From: Actinomycetota bacterium
GTDB lineage: Bacteria > Actinomycetota > Humimicrobiia > Humimicrobiales > Humimicrobiaceae
DNA: 5,754 bases
Assembly: GCA_028696435.1 (NCBI GenBank)
Contig: JAQVHC010000081.1
Coordinates: forward strand, 1-5,754
Direction: 5' to 3'
Made by a program: the position numbers and the translations under genes. The notes under the pieces are model-generated. The model saw nothing but the letters and a program-made list of their open reading frames with translations, did not search any database and had not been told where the DNA came from. Below are positions 1-5,712 of the stretch, piece after piece (within the stretch, counting starts at the first letter, position 1; each line of letters starts with the position of its first letter).

Positions 1-50
1 CTGGCAGATTAATCGTCTATTAATTTAATACCCGGATAACCAGTAGTTTT

Positions 51-87
51 TAACAAAATAAAAAGCCATGGAGAAAACCCATGGCTT
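51..87 (-). terminator. Intrinsic terminator of the FMN riboswitch leader
   Basis: Read on the minus strand, a 9-bp perfect hairpin (plus positions 63-71 paired with 79-87, core AGCCATGG/CCATGGCT, 7-nt loop) is followed at once by a U-rich tract (TTTTTATTTTG). There is no U-tract on the plus side, so it acts on minus-strand transcription. It lies 16 nt after the aptamer P1 stem and is the expression platform of the riboswitch. Confidence 0.9.
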
Positions 88-103
88 AAATTTATAAAGT
101 CAT

Positions 104-230
104 AAACTTTCTCCCATCCAGACTATAACTGTCGGTCTTAGAATTTCACTAAGTCAGCCTGCTTGTTAAATAAAGCCAGGTTTGCGGCCTTTAACCGCCG
201 GTAAGGAATTTCACCTATTCCTGAAAATTT
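104..230 (-). ncRNA. FMN riboswitch (RFN element) aptamer
   Basis: The minus strand shows the RFN conserved blocks in order: AGGTGAAATTCC, then ACCGGCGGT, GGCCGC, CAGGCTGA, a P5 hairpin CTTAGTGAAATTCTAAG (plus 137-153), and CCGACAGTTATAGTCTGG followed by ATGGGAGAA. Outer stem P1 pairs AAATTTTC (plus 223-230) with GAAAGTTT (plus 104-111), 8 bp with one G-U. The family binds flavin mononucleotide and represses riboflavin synthesis or transport genes. With the downstream hairpin it should act by transcription termination. The controlled gene lies beyond the left edge, so its identity (ribD/ribB/ribH operon or the ribU transporter) cannot be told. Confidence 0.96.
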
Positions 231-290
231 ATTATAAAATTCTGTAATAAATTCCAGATTTTTAAGCAACATAAAAAAGTTGTAAAATAA

Positions 291-318
291 AATATACTAA
301 AAATTTATTAAAATGCAA
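291..318 (-). promoter_or_regulatory. Probable promoter for the FMN-riboswitch transcript
   Basis: On the minus strand a -35-like TTGCAT (plus 313-318) is separated by 16 bp from a -10-like TATATT (plus 291-296). The start site would be near 284, about 54 nt before aptamer stem P1. A second TATAAT (plus 231-236) has no -35 partner and would start transcription inside P1, so it was not preferred. Confidence 0.55.
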
Positions 319-518
319 GGTTTTTAAATTCAGACCGGGGTTTTTCTGTGTTTTGAACTCTATGTCTATGATTTCTATGGCCTATTATTTTAAATCAACG
401 TTTAATTGCTTTTATTCGTTTATTGTTGTGGCTTAAGGTTCAGGTTATTGATTCTGATTTATGGATAAAAAAGATTATGAAGATTTAAATTCTAAATAAT
501 AAATTAATCTTAATTTTA

Positions 519-527
519 TGCTATAAT
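519..527 (+). promoter_or_regulatory. Extended -10 promoter of rpe
   Basis: TGCTATAAT is a perfect TGn extended -10 with consensus hexamer TATAAT at 522-527. No good -35 is visible at 16-18 bp, which is normal for extended -10 promoters. The predicted start near 534 leaves a leader of about 22 nt containing the ribosome binding site AAGGAAAGGA just before the ATG at 556. Confidence 0.7.
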
Positions 528-555
528 CCACATTGAATTTAGAAAGGAAAGGAAA

Positions 556-1263
556 ATGGGAAATAAAGATAATTCGATAAAGATTTCTGCCTCTATTTTA
601 AATAGTGATTTTTCAAATCTTGTCCACGAAATAAAGGAAATTGAAAATAGTGGCGCAGAAATGATTCATATAGATGTTATGGACGGGAACTTTGTGCCGA
701 ATCTAACAATAGGTCCTCCTGTTATAAAATGTATAAGAGAAAAAACGCAGCTTTTTATGGATGTACACCTTATGATAAAAAGCCCTGACAGGCTGCTTGA
801 TAGTTTTATTGAAAGCGGAGCAGACCTTTTGAATGTTCAGGTTGAAGAATGTCCTCATCTTGACCGGACACTTAATTATATAAAGCAGGCAGGGAAAAAA
901 GCAGCAGTAACTCTGAATCCGTCAACCCCTCTGTGTTATATAGAAAATGTACTTTACCTTGTGGATATGGTGTTAATTATGACAGTTAACCCCGGATTTG
1001 GTGGGCAGAAATTTATACCTGCTATGCTTCATAAGATTGAAAAGCTAAAGTGGATGATTGAAGAGTATAAGAAATATTCTGGCGACTCAAAAAAAAATAT
1101 AGAAATAGAGGTAGACGGTGGAATAAATGTCAATACTGCCCCCCTTGCTGCTAAAGCAGGAGCCAGTGTTTTTGTTATAGGCAAGGCATTTTTTGATTCA
1201 AAAAATCCCTCTGAATATGTAAAAAGAGTAAGAGAAGAAGTATCGACTACTATAAAGATTTAA
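556..1263 (+). CDS. rpe: Ribulose-phosphate 3-epimerase
   Basis: This cytoplasmic enzyme interconverts D-ribulose 5-phosphate and D-xylulose 5-phosphate in the pentose phosphate pathway. At 235 residues it is the usual length for a complete (beta/alpha)8 barrel. Visible family motifs are SILNSDF (13-19), HIDVMDGNFVPN (38-49), DVHLM (69-73), NPGFGGQKF (145-153) and EVDGGIN (185-191). The metal and acid-base residues correspond to H38, D40, H71 and D187, all present, and the late GG/G-K loop (VIGKAFF) fits phosphate binding. The family's usual TVHxE strand reads NVQVEE here, and PHLHRT reads PHLDRT, both mild departures. The start is well supported by AAGGAAAGGA just upstream. The nearest relative, allulose-6-phosphate epimerase, shares the fold, but this sequence looks like standard Rpe. 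It is divergent from an FMN-riboswitch unit and may be cotranscribed with the next gene, since no terminator lies between them. Confidence 0.96.
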   Translation: MGNKDNSIKISASILNSDFSNLVHEIKEIENSGAEMIHIDVMDGNFVPNLTIGPPVIKCIREKTQLFMDVHLMIKSPDRLLDSFIESGADLLNVQVEECPHLDRTLNYIKQAGKKAAVTLNPSTPLCYIENVLYLVDMVLIMTVNPGFGGQKFIPAMLHKIEKLKWMIEEYKKYSGDSKKNIEIEVDGGINVNTAPLAAKAGASVFVIGKAFFDSKNPSEYVKRVREEVSTTIKI

Positions 1264-1346
1264 TTTATATTATTCTTAAATAGTGTAAAATATCAGTATT
1301 GATTAAATATCTTTTCCTGTTTATTTAAATTTTAAAGGAGAGTTAT

Positions 1347-2576
1347 ATGCATAAGAGAAAGTTTTTAACATTTATACTTACAGCAGTTATGTCTTTCTTT
1401 TTATTCGTAACACCAGTTTTTGCATTTACTATGGAAGGCGGTGATAGAGTAGATATAACAACCAGTGTAGATGATGACGTTTATGCTTTTGGCGGGAATA
1501 TAGATATTAAATCAGATATTGAAGGAGACCTTATCTGTGCTGGTGGAGGCATAACAATTGATGGGAATATATCCGGGGATTTAATTGCTGCTGGAGGGAA
1601 TATAAATCTGAATGGCAATATCTCCGATGATGCGAAAATAGCAGGCGGAGTGCTTGTTATTAATGGCAGGATTGAAGATGACTTAATGATTAGCGGAAGC
1701 CAGATTATTCTGAAAGATGGTTCAGAAATAGGCGGAGACCTGGTTGCGGGTGGCGGTGTGCTTGATGTGGAAGGGACTGTTTATGGAGAAACTATATTAA
1801 GCGGAGATAGTATTACTATTGCCGGTAAAATTAATGGTAGTGTAAAAATAAGTAATGTTCGTGAACTCACAATTACTGATGGTGCTGAAATAAAAGGCGA
1901 TGTTATTTATAGCTCAACCCAGAAAGCAAATATATCAGATAATGCCAGAATTGGTGGTGAAGTAAAAGCCTCAGTTACCGAAAAGGGCGGAGGAACAAAA
2001 ATTGTTAAAAAAATTACTAAGGATAAAGGTATTCTAACATCAATATTTTCTGTAGCGCATTTTAGAGCTAAAGCAATTTCATTTATAAGCCTTTTTATAC
2101 TGGGCATATTATTACTTCTAGGAATTCCAAAAATATTTGATAAATTTAATGATAGATTAAGAACTGCAACAGGCATTTGTGCGGGTGCAGGCGCTGCAGC
2201 ATTATTTGGCATACCAGTTGCGGTACTGGTTGTTTTTATAATTTCTATATTACTGTTTATTACTTTTATTGGAGCAGGGGCTGGCATTATTGTGGTTTTA
2301 GCTAATCTTATAGTAATAGTACTTTATATATTATTAATATATCTGAGTACCATATTTTTATCCTTTTTTACAGGTAGTATGATATTTTATAAATCACATC
2401 TCGATAAAGATAAATATGGCTGGAAGGTATTGTTTTATTTTATCGGGCTTGTAATAGTATTGATTTGTTTCAATATTCCTTTTATTGGATGGCTGTGCCG
2501 TATTACAGGAGCCATCTTTGGACTGGGCGGACTGGTAATGGTTATAAAGGACTGGTCTACAGGTTTAAAGAAATAA
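1347..2576 (+). CDS. Exported bactofilin-like beta-solenoid protein with multi-pass membrane C-terminus
   Basis: A signal peptide comes first (basic HKRK, hydrophobic stretch to about 24, likely cleavage after VFA at 26). Residues about 49-209 are a run of some nine repeats of 17-20 residues, each with the pattern G-x-I-x-I-x-G-x-I-x-G-D-L-x-A-G, typical of the beta-solenoid seen in bactofilin/polymer-forming (DUF583-type) proteins. A short basic linker (about 212-227, KIVKKITKDK) leads to a hydrophobic C-terminal domain with roughly five to six membrane helices: about 243-263, 277-300, 300-318, 318-345, 360-380 and 383-401. The solenoid should face outside the membrane. AAAGGAG at 1334-1340, 6 nt before the ATG, fixes the start. 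It sits 83 bases after rpe with no terminator between, and a strong hairpin follows it. Function is unknown; a scaffolding or envelope role is inference. Confidence 0.85.
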   Translation: MHKRKFLTFILTAVMSFFLFVTPVFAFTMEGGDRVDITTSVDDDVYAFGGNIDIKSDIEGDLICAGGGITIDGNISGDLIAAGGNINLNGNISDDAKIAGGVLVINGRIEDDLMISGSQIILKDGSEIGGDLVAGGGVLDVEGTVYGETILSGDSITIAGKINGSVKISNVRELTITDGAEIKGDVIYSSTQKANISDNARIGGEVKASVTEKGGGTKIVKKITKDKGILTSIFSVAHFRAKAISFISLFILGILLLLGIPKIFDKFNDRLRTATGICAGAGAAALFGIPVAVLVVFIISILLFITFIGAGAGIIVVLANLIVIVLYILLIYLSTIFLSFFTGSMIFYKSHLDKDKYGWKVLFYFIGLVIVLICFNIPFIGWLCRITGAIFGLGGLVMVIKDWSTGLKK

Positions 2577-2597
2577 AAACTTTAATTTTAATATTAA

Positions 2598-2640
2598 AAA
2601 AATAATCCCATCTTCGAGAGGTGGGATTATTTTTATTTAT
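2598..2640. terminator. Bidirectional intrinsic terminator between convergent genes
   Basis: A long hairpin pairs 2598-2613 with 2619-2634, with core AATCCCAT/GTGGGATT (one G-U) and a 5-nt loop TCGAG. It is flanked by an A-rich run on the left and a T-rich run (ATTTTTATTTATTT) on the right. It therefore has a U-tract in both directions and can end both the plus-strand solenoid gene (stop at 2576) and the minus-strand ferredoxin gene (stop at 2663). Confidence 0.92.
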
Positions 2641-2662
2641 TTAAAGTTGTTAATAATGGGGG

Positions 2663-2854
2663 TCAATCAGCAGAAATAGCTTCAGTAGGACAGCTATCAA
2701 TAGCTTCTTCAATACACTCTTCATCGTTTTCGTCATAGTCTGTTTTTATAACTTCTGCAACATCTTCATCTTCATTCAATTTGAAAATGTCAGGACATGT
2801 TTCTTCACACAGACCACAACCGGTACAGAGTTCTTTATCGATTTTTACTTCCAT
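2663..2854 (-). CDS. Single-cluster [4Fe-4S] ferredoxin
   Basis: This small soluble electron carrier has 63 residues from the start chosen here. C10-x2-C13-x2-C16 plus C55-P (DSCPTEAI) supply the four cluster ligands. C20 (in ETCPDIF) and C47 (in EECIEE) match the two extra cysteines that form a disulfide in Thermotoga maritima and Desulfovibrio monocluster ferredoxins, so the second cluster site is lost. The middle and C-terminal half is very acidic (DEDE, DYDENDEE), as expected for docking to oxidoreductases. The ATG at 2854 is preferred over the in-frame ATG at 2881. AAAGGAA lies 4 nt ahead of 2854, the family begins with M-x-V-x-I/V-D, and the predicted transcript starts near 2886, leaving no room for a ribosome site before 2881. 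The gene is monocistronic between its own promoter and the shared terminator, so the redox partner is not indicated. Confidence 0.95.
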   Translation of the reverse strand: MEVKIDKELCTGCGLCEETCPDIFKLNEDEDVAEVIKTDYDENDEECIEEAIDSCPTEAISAD

Positions 2855-2858
2855 TGGG

Positions 2859-2867
2859 TTCCTTTCT
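2859..2867 (-). promoter_or_regulatory. Ribosome binding site that sets the ferredoxin start
   Basis: AGAAAGGAA on the minus strand ends 4 nt before the ATG at 2854. It decides in favour of the 63-residue protein over a 72-residue reading that would begin at 2881 with the atypical extension MQRKIERNP. Confidence 0.8.
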
Positions 2868-2892
2868 ATTTTTCTTTGCAATGATGTTATGT

Positions 2893-2921
2893 AATATACA
2901 AAATTTTAACTGTCATTTCAA
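2893..2921 (-). promoter_or_regulatory. Promoter of the ferredoxin gene
   Basis: On the minus strand TTGAAA (plus 2916-2921) is followed after exactly 17 bp by TATATT (plus 2893-2898), a near-consensus sigma-70 promoter. The start near 2886 gives a leader of about 30 nt that carries the Shine-Dalgarno site. Confidence 0.8.
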
Positions 2922-2971
2922 TAAGAAGTTTTTATTAGTTTGTTGGATTAAAAAAATATAAAAAAAGCGAT

Positions 2972-3000
2972 TTGACGGCTGCTTAAAAGGCGTTTATTAT
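2972..3000 (+). promoter_or_regulatory. Promoter reading toward the DNA glycosylase gene
   Basis: TTGACG (2972-2977), a 17-bp spacer and TATTAT (2995-3000) match a sigma-70 promoter at five of six bases in each box. The start would be near 3007. This leaves an unusually long leader (about 145 nt to 3152, or 220 nt to the ATG at 3227) that contains a direct repeat. Confidence 0.7.
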
Positions 3001-3020
3001 TGTTTTCCGGCAGGTTAAGA

Positions 3021-3048
3021 ATTAAGATATTGAATTATTAAGATATTG
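3021..3048 (+). repeat. 12-bp direct repeat in the glycosylase leader
   Basis: ATTAAGATATTG occurs perfectly at 3021-3032 and 3037-3048, separated by AATT, a period of 16 bp. A third partial match, TTAAGA, lies at 3015-3020. The repeats are 20 bases and more downstream of the -10 box at 2995-3000. Tandem operator sites are possible; chance in AT-rich DNA cannot be excluded. Confidence 0.7.
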
Positions 3049-3151
3049 TTGTTTTAAAAAAACATAAAAGAGGAATAACAGGCCGAACAATAAAAAATAT
3101 GGTCAACTTTTTGAATTTAAGATAGATACAGAAATACAGAAAGAGGAAGAC

Positions 3152-3226
3152 ATAGAAAAATATAATAAAAAAATAAAGACTGACTTACCGGAGGAGTTTT
3201 ATAGCAGGGATACATCAGAGGTAGCA
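3152..3226 (+). other. Probable N-terminal coding extension of the glycosylase, no standard start codon
   Basis: Reading upstream in the same frame as the ATG at 3227 gives LPEEFYSRDTSEVA directly before MDLLGK. This is the classic AAG/MPG N-terminus (LPxxFYxrdtxevArDLLGk). The frame stays open back to a stop at 3065-3067 but contains no ATG, GTG or TTG. The best-placed initiation signal is AGAGG at 3142-3146 followed after 5 nt by ATA at 3152. This would put LP at residues 12-13 of a 204-residue protein, close to family length. Alternatively, one extra T in the T5 run at 3108-3112 would join the frame to an ATG at 3099. Confidence 0.7.
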
Positions 3227-3766
3227 ATGGATTTACTGGGGAAGGCACTGGTCAAATATTCAGGAAAGGAAATAGTAGGAGGTCTAATTGTAGAAACCGA
3301 AGCCTATTATGGGATGGATGACCCGGCAAGTCATGCTTATGGTGGGAAAACACCCAGAAGTGAAATAATGTTTGGGAAACCAGGAATAGCCTATGTCTAT
3401 TTGTGTTATGGAATGTATTACCTGCTAAATGTTGTAACAGAAGATGAGGGGAAACCGGGTGCTGTTCTAATAAGGGCTCTGGAACCTATCTGGGGAACTG
3501 ACGTTATGAGGAAAAGGAGAAAAACTGATAGGAATCTAACGGATGGGCCAGGCAGGTTAACAATTGCGCTTGGAATAGATATAGGAGACAATGGAGTTAA
3601 TATTGTGAAAGGAGAAAACGGATTACATATATTTAAATATGGCAAAAAGAACAATTGCAGCAAAGAAGATAATAATAGTAAAATAATTAGAACCTCCAGA
3701 GTGGGTATAGGAAAAGGCAGGGAAATGCCGCTTAGATTCCTGCTTTCTGAAAAGGGTAAAAAGTAG
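3227..3766 (+). CDS. mpg: DNA-3-methyladenine glycosylase, AAG/MPG family
   Basis: This base-excision repair enzyme cleaves the glycosidic bond of alkylated or deaminated purines (3-methyladenine, hypoxanthine). In the 179 residues from this ATG, the human AAG active site maps cleanly. IVETEAY gives general base E25 (human E125) and Y27; H36 equals H136; YVYLCYGMYY gives Y58 (Y159) and the intercalating tyrosine Y61 (Y162). N68 equals N169 and R83 equals R182. LTDGPGRLTIALGI and TSRVGIGKGREMPLRF are the later family signatures. 3227 is the first standard start and has CAGAGG 5 nt ahead, but it would cut off the conserved LPEEFY helix encoded just upstream, so the natural protein probably starts earlier (see 3152-3226). 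The C-terminus is short after LRF and lysine-rich. It has its own promoter at 2972 and is followed after 77 bases by an unknown gene on the same strand. Confidence 0.93.
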   Translation: MDLLGKALVKYSGKEIVGGLIVETEAYYGMDDPASHAYGGKTPRSEIMFGKPGIAYVYLCYGMYYLLNVVTEDEGKPGAVLIRALEPIWGTDVMRKRRKTDRNLTDGPGRLTIALGIDIGDNGVNIVKGENGLHIFKYGKKNNCSKEDNNSKIIRTSRVGIGKGREMPLRFLLSEKGKK

Positions 3767-3843
3767 TATTATAAAGGCAGTATTAAATAAGTAACTGCAG
3801 TAATTAATTAAATAAATGGGTCAGACTACTATAGAGTAATTAA

Positions 3844-4272
3844 ATGAATACTATAGATTTTAAAAAATTAAATAGAATGCCATATATTACAAAAAGATTA
3901 TTCATTATTAATAATACCTGTGAATCTGCAGATGTTGATATCGAATATTTATTTGGTCTTTTTAATATATACAATGAAAGAAACAGGGGGAAGTTTTTCT
4001 GGCAGAGAGCGCAGTTTGGCGGTGCACTTAAAGATAGTTTTGACAGTTTTAATGTAGAGATAGATAAAATTGTAAAAGATTTAAAGCTGGCAGATAGGGG
4101 GAGAACAGAGGGACAGATAAAGTCAGCTGCAGAGTTGTTGGATAAATTGCTGGTTAATATAGAAGTAAATTGTAATGTCGATAGAAATAGAGATTTTGAT
4201 AATGTAAAAAAACAACTTGGAAAAATTTTTCAGGATTTAATTAACGAAAACCTGTATAGAAAATTTGAGTAA
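3844..4272 (+). CDS. Hypothetical protein, 142 residues, mostly helical
   Basis: I do not recognise a family. The protein is soluble-looking, with no signal peptide or membrane helix, and is rich in Lys, Asn, Asp and Ile. Likely helices are about 31-46 (VDIEYLFGLFNIYNER), 61-83 (ALKDSFDSFNVEIDKIVKDLK), 90-108 and 116-138. A compact aromatic/basic stretch RNRGKFFWQRAQFGG (46-60) is the most distinctive part. A stop codon (3841-3843) abuts the ATG, so this is the earliest possible start. The ribosome site is poor (only AGAG at 3833-3836), so expression may be low or depend on translation from upstream. It follows the glycosylase by 77 bases with no terminator seen and ends 42 bases before the convergent TPR gene. 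Coding is supported by a long open frame with sensible composition rather than homology. Confidence 0.7.
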   Translation: MNTIDFKKLNRMPYITKRLFIINNTCESADVDIEYLFGLFNIYNERNRGKFFWQRAQFGGALKDSFDSFNVEIDKIVKDLKLADRGRTEGQIKSAAELLDKLLVNIEVNCNVDRNRDFDNVKKQLGKIFQDLINENLYRKFE

Positions 4273-4314
4273 TAATCTGGATAATAATTTATTTATTAAA
4301 TTTGATTTATTATT

Positions 4315-5712
4315 TTATATTGAGTATTCCACTAAATATTTCTGTCCTTCTTCATATGCTATTTCACCATAATAAGGAAGAATGTCAGTATTGTTTGAAT
4401 CCATGGCAGTTTTATAGGTACCCGGGGTTATTTCTATTTCCTGGCTGGAATTTTTTTCTATCTTTATCATTTTATATTCGGGCCCCTTTAAATACATGGC
4501 TAAATCAAATTCAGTATTATTTTCTATAACAAGTATACTCTTTTTTGAGCCCCAGAATCTGCGGAGAGGGGCAGGTTGCTCAAGTAATTTATAATCAGAA
4601 GAAGAAATTAGTTTTAACTTTGAATCAACAAGTAAAGGGGCAATATCTTCTTCTATTTCAGTGTTGTACCCGATAATAATCTCGCATAAAAAAAGTGATT
4701 TCTTGTAAGAACCTGAATTATAATTATCCTTTGCAATTTTCTTTAAGATGTCAGGAGGAATATTTGAAAATATCATCTGTTTCTGGTAATCACTAATATT
4801 GTTGTAAATATAACCTGTGGTATCGAGATCCAGAACTTTTAAAAATTCTTCCACGCCTTTCTGATAATTATTATCCAGTATTAATTCTCTTGATTTTTTA
4901 ATATATGTATCCAGCAGAAGATGACAGGCATTGGAGAAATAGTTACTATCATTATATTCTCTGATAATTTTTTCGAGACATTCTATAGATCTATCCCAGT
5001 TTTTAACCTTATTAAAGTCAGATGCTGCCCTGTAAAGATATTCTGGTATTTTATATTCAGCAATAAAAGCCTCATTAGTGTCCGGAAAATTATTTTTGAT
5101 ATCTTCAAGTATTATAACTGCTTCAAAATAATTCTCGGCGGAAGAAGCATATTTATTATTTTTATAATATCTTTCGGCTGATCTTATATAACATTCTTCG
5201 AGAACTTTTTTTATCTCAAGATCATTATTGCTTATTATTTCGAGTTCTATTGCTTTATTAAAGCTATTTATAGCTTCCATATAATTTTTGTTAGAAAAAT
5301 AAGCAAATGAAATATTCTTGAGTGCTGTATTTGCATGGCGGCTGCCTGGATAGTTATCCAGTACGGTTTTGTAATAATTTATGGAATCTTCATAGTTTTT
5401 ATTATCGAAGCTCTTTTCAGCATCGTTGATTAAAGCCAGAGGACCAAAAAAACTGGACATTATCAGCCCTACAACAGATAATAAAAAGAAAAGGACAAAA
5501 AAAGTACCTGCCTTTGTCCTTCTGGCAAAGTTAACAATTACAAGTATCAGACTTATTATTATCACCGGTATGCAGATAAAAGGTAAAATATCCCAGAACT
5601 TTCCTTTATCAGTAAATGCAAAGTATCCAATGACTGCAGAAGCCATTAGAAAAATAACTATAAAAAAAATTGAACCGGCATCAATTCTGGCTCTTCTTCT
5701 GTATGTATACAT
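4315..5712 (-). CDS. Membrane-anchored TPR-repeat protein with C-terminal beta domain
   Basis: There are 465 residues. A basic N-terminus (RRRAR, 5-9) precedes three predicted membrane helices (about 13-33, 42-62 and 69-90) separated by DKGKFWD and by the basic FARRTK. By the positive-inside rule this leaves everything after residue 90 outside the cytoplasm. Residues about 93-350 are tetratricopeptide-like helical pairs, for example NYEDSINYYKTVLDNYPGS (106-124), NYMEAINSFNKAIEL (143-157), KYASSAENYFEAVIILEDI (187-205), NWDRSIECLEKIIREY (238-253) and SYKKSLFLCEIIIGYN (335-350). Residues 390-465 are a separate beta-rich module with ILVIENNTEFDLAMYLKGP, an ITPGTYK turn and YYGEIAYEEGQKY. Family members of this kind scaffold protein complexes; the partner here is unknown. 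The ATG at 5712 has a weak AGAAG 8 nt upstream. No terminator is evident in the 42 bases shared with the convergent gene. Confidence 0.85.
   Translation of the reverse strand: MYTYRRRARIDAGSIFFIVIFLMASAVIGYFAFTDKGKFWDILPFICIPVIIISLILVIVNFARRTKAGTFFVLFFLLSVVGLIMSSFFGPLALINDAEKSFDNKNYEDSINYYKTVLDNYPGSRHANTALKNISFAYFSNKNYMEAINSFNKAIELEIISNNDLEIKKVLEECYIRSAERYYKNNKYASSAENYFEAVIILEDIKNNFPDTNEAFIAEYKIPEYLYRAASDFNKVKNWDRSIECLEKIIREYNDSNYFSNACHLLLDTYIKKSRELILDNNYQKGVEEFLKVLDLDTTGYIYNNISDYQKQMIFSNIPPDILKKIAKDNYNSGSYKKSLFLCEIIIGYNTEIEEDIAPLLVDSKLKLISSSDYKLLEQPAPLRRFWGSKKSILVIENNTEFDLAMYLKGPEYKMIKIEKNSSQEIEITPGTYKTAMDSNNTDILPYYGEIAYEEGQKYLVEYSI

Larger units (their letters stand above)
231..555. other. 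Divergent intergenic region, no gene seen
   Basis: These 325 bases separate the minus-strand riboswitch from plus-strand rpe. Apart from the two promoters listed, I see no coding region, RNA gene or convincing terminator. The longest tidy reading frame noticed is a 12-codon ATG frame at 461-499 (MDKKDYEDLNSK) with no ribosome binding site, which I do not call. The stretch is AT-rich and otherwise featureless. Confidence 0.6.

Noticed and set aside
331..348. CAGA/TCTG short inverted repeat around a G-run in the intergenic region
   Set aside because: Only four base pairs, no U-tract in either direction, and no gene upstream to terminate.
461..499. 12-codon ATG frame (MDKKDYEDLNSK) upstream of rpe
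   Set aside because: No ribosome binding site, a stop immediately upstream, and no sign of homology; too short to support.
1089..1097. Run of nine A bases inside rpe, possible slippage site
   Set aside because: The frame is intact through the run and the downstream EVDGG catalytic motif is in frame, so nothing suggests programmed slippage.
1907..2287. Minus-strand 126-codon open frame inside the solenoid/membrane gene
   Set aside because: It is the antisense of a well-supported signal-peptide/solenoid/membrane gene, with low-complexity Pro/Ala composition and no ribosome site.
3418..3663. Minus-strand 81-codon frame inside the glycosylase gene
   Set aside because: It overlaps the conserved glycosylase active-site coding region; composition is that of an antisense shadow.
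3777..3798. GCAGT/ACTGC inverted repeat after the glycosylase gene
   Set aside because: Only a 5-bp stem with a 12-nt loop and no U-tract; not a convincing terminator.
4273..4314. AT-only inverted repeat between the two convergent genes
   Set aside because: About six A-T pairs with mismatches; in such AT-rich sequence this is expected by chance and lacks a GC core.
4302..4529. Plus-strand 75-codon frame antisense to the end of the TPR gene
   Set aside because: It overlaps the beta domain of the TPR protein, and its hydrophobic, aromatic-rich composition fits a shadow frame.
4921..5181. Plus-strand 86-codon frame antisense to the TPR array
   Set aside because: It lies wholly within the TPR coding sequence and has no start signal.
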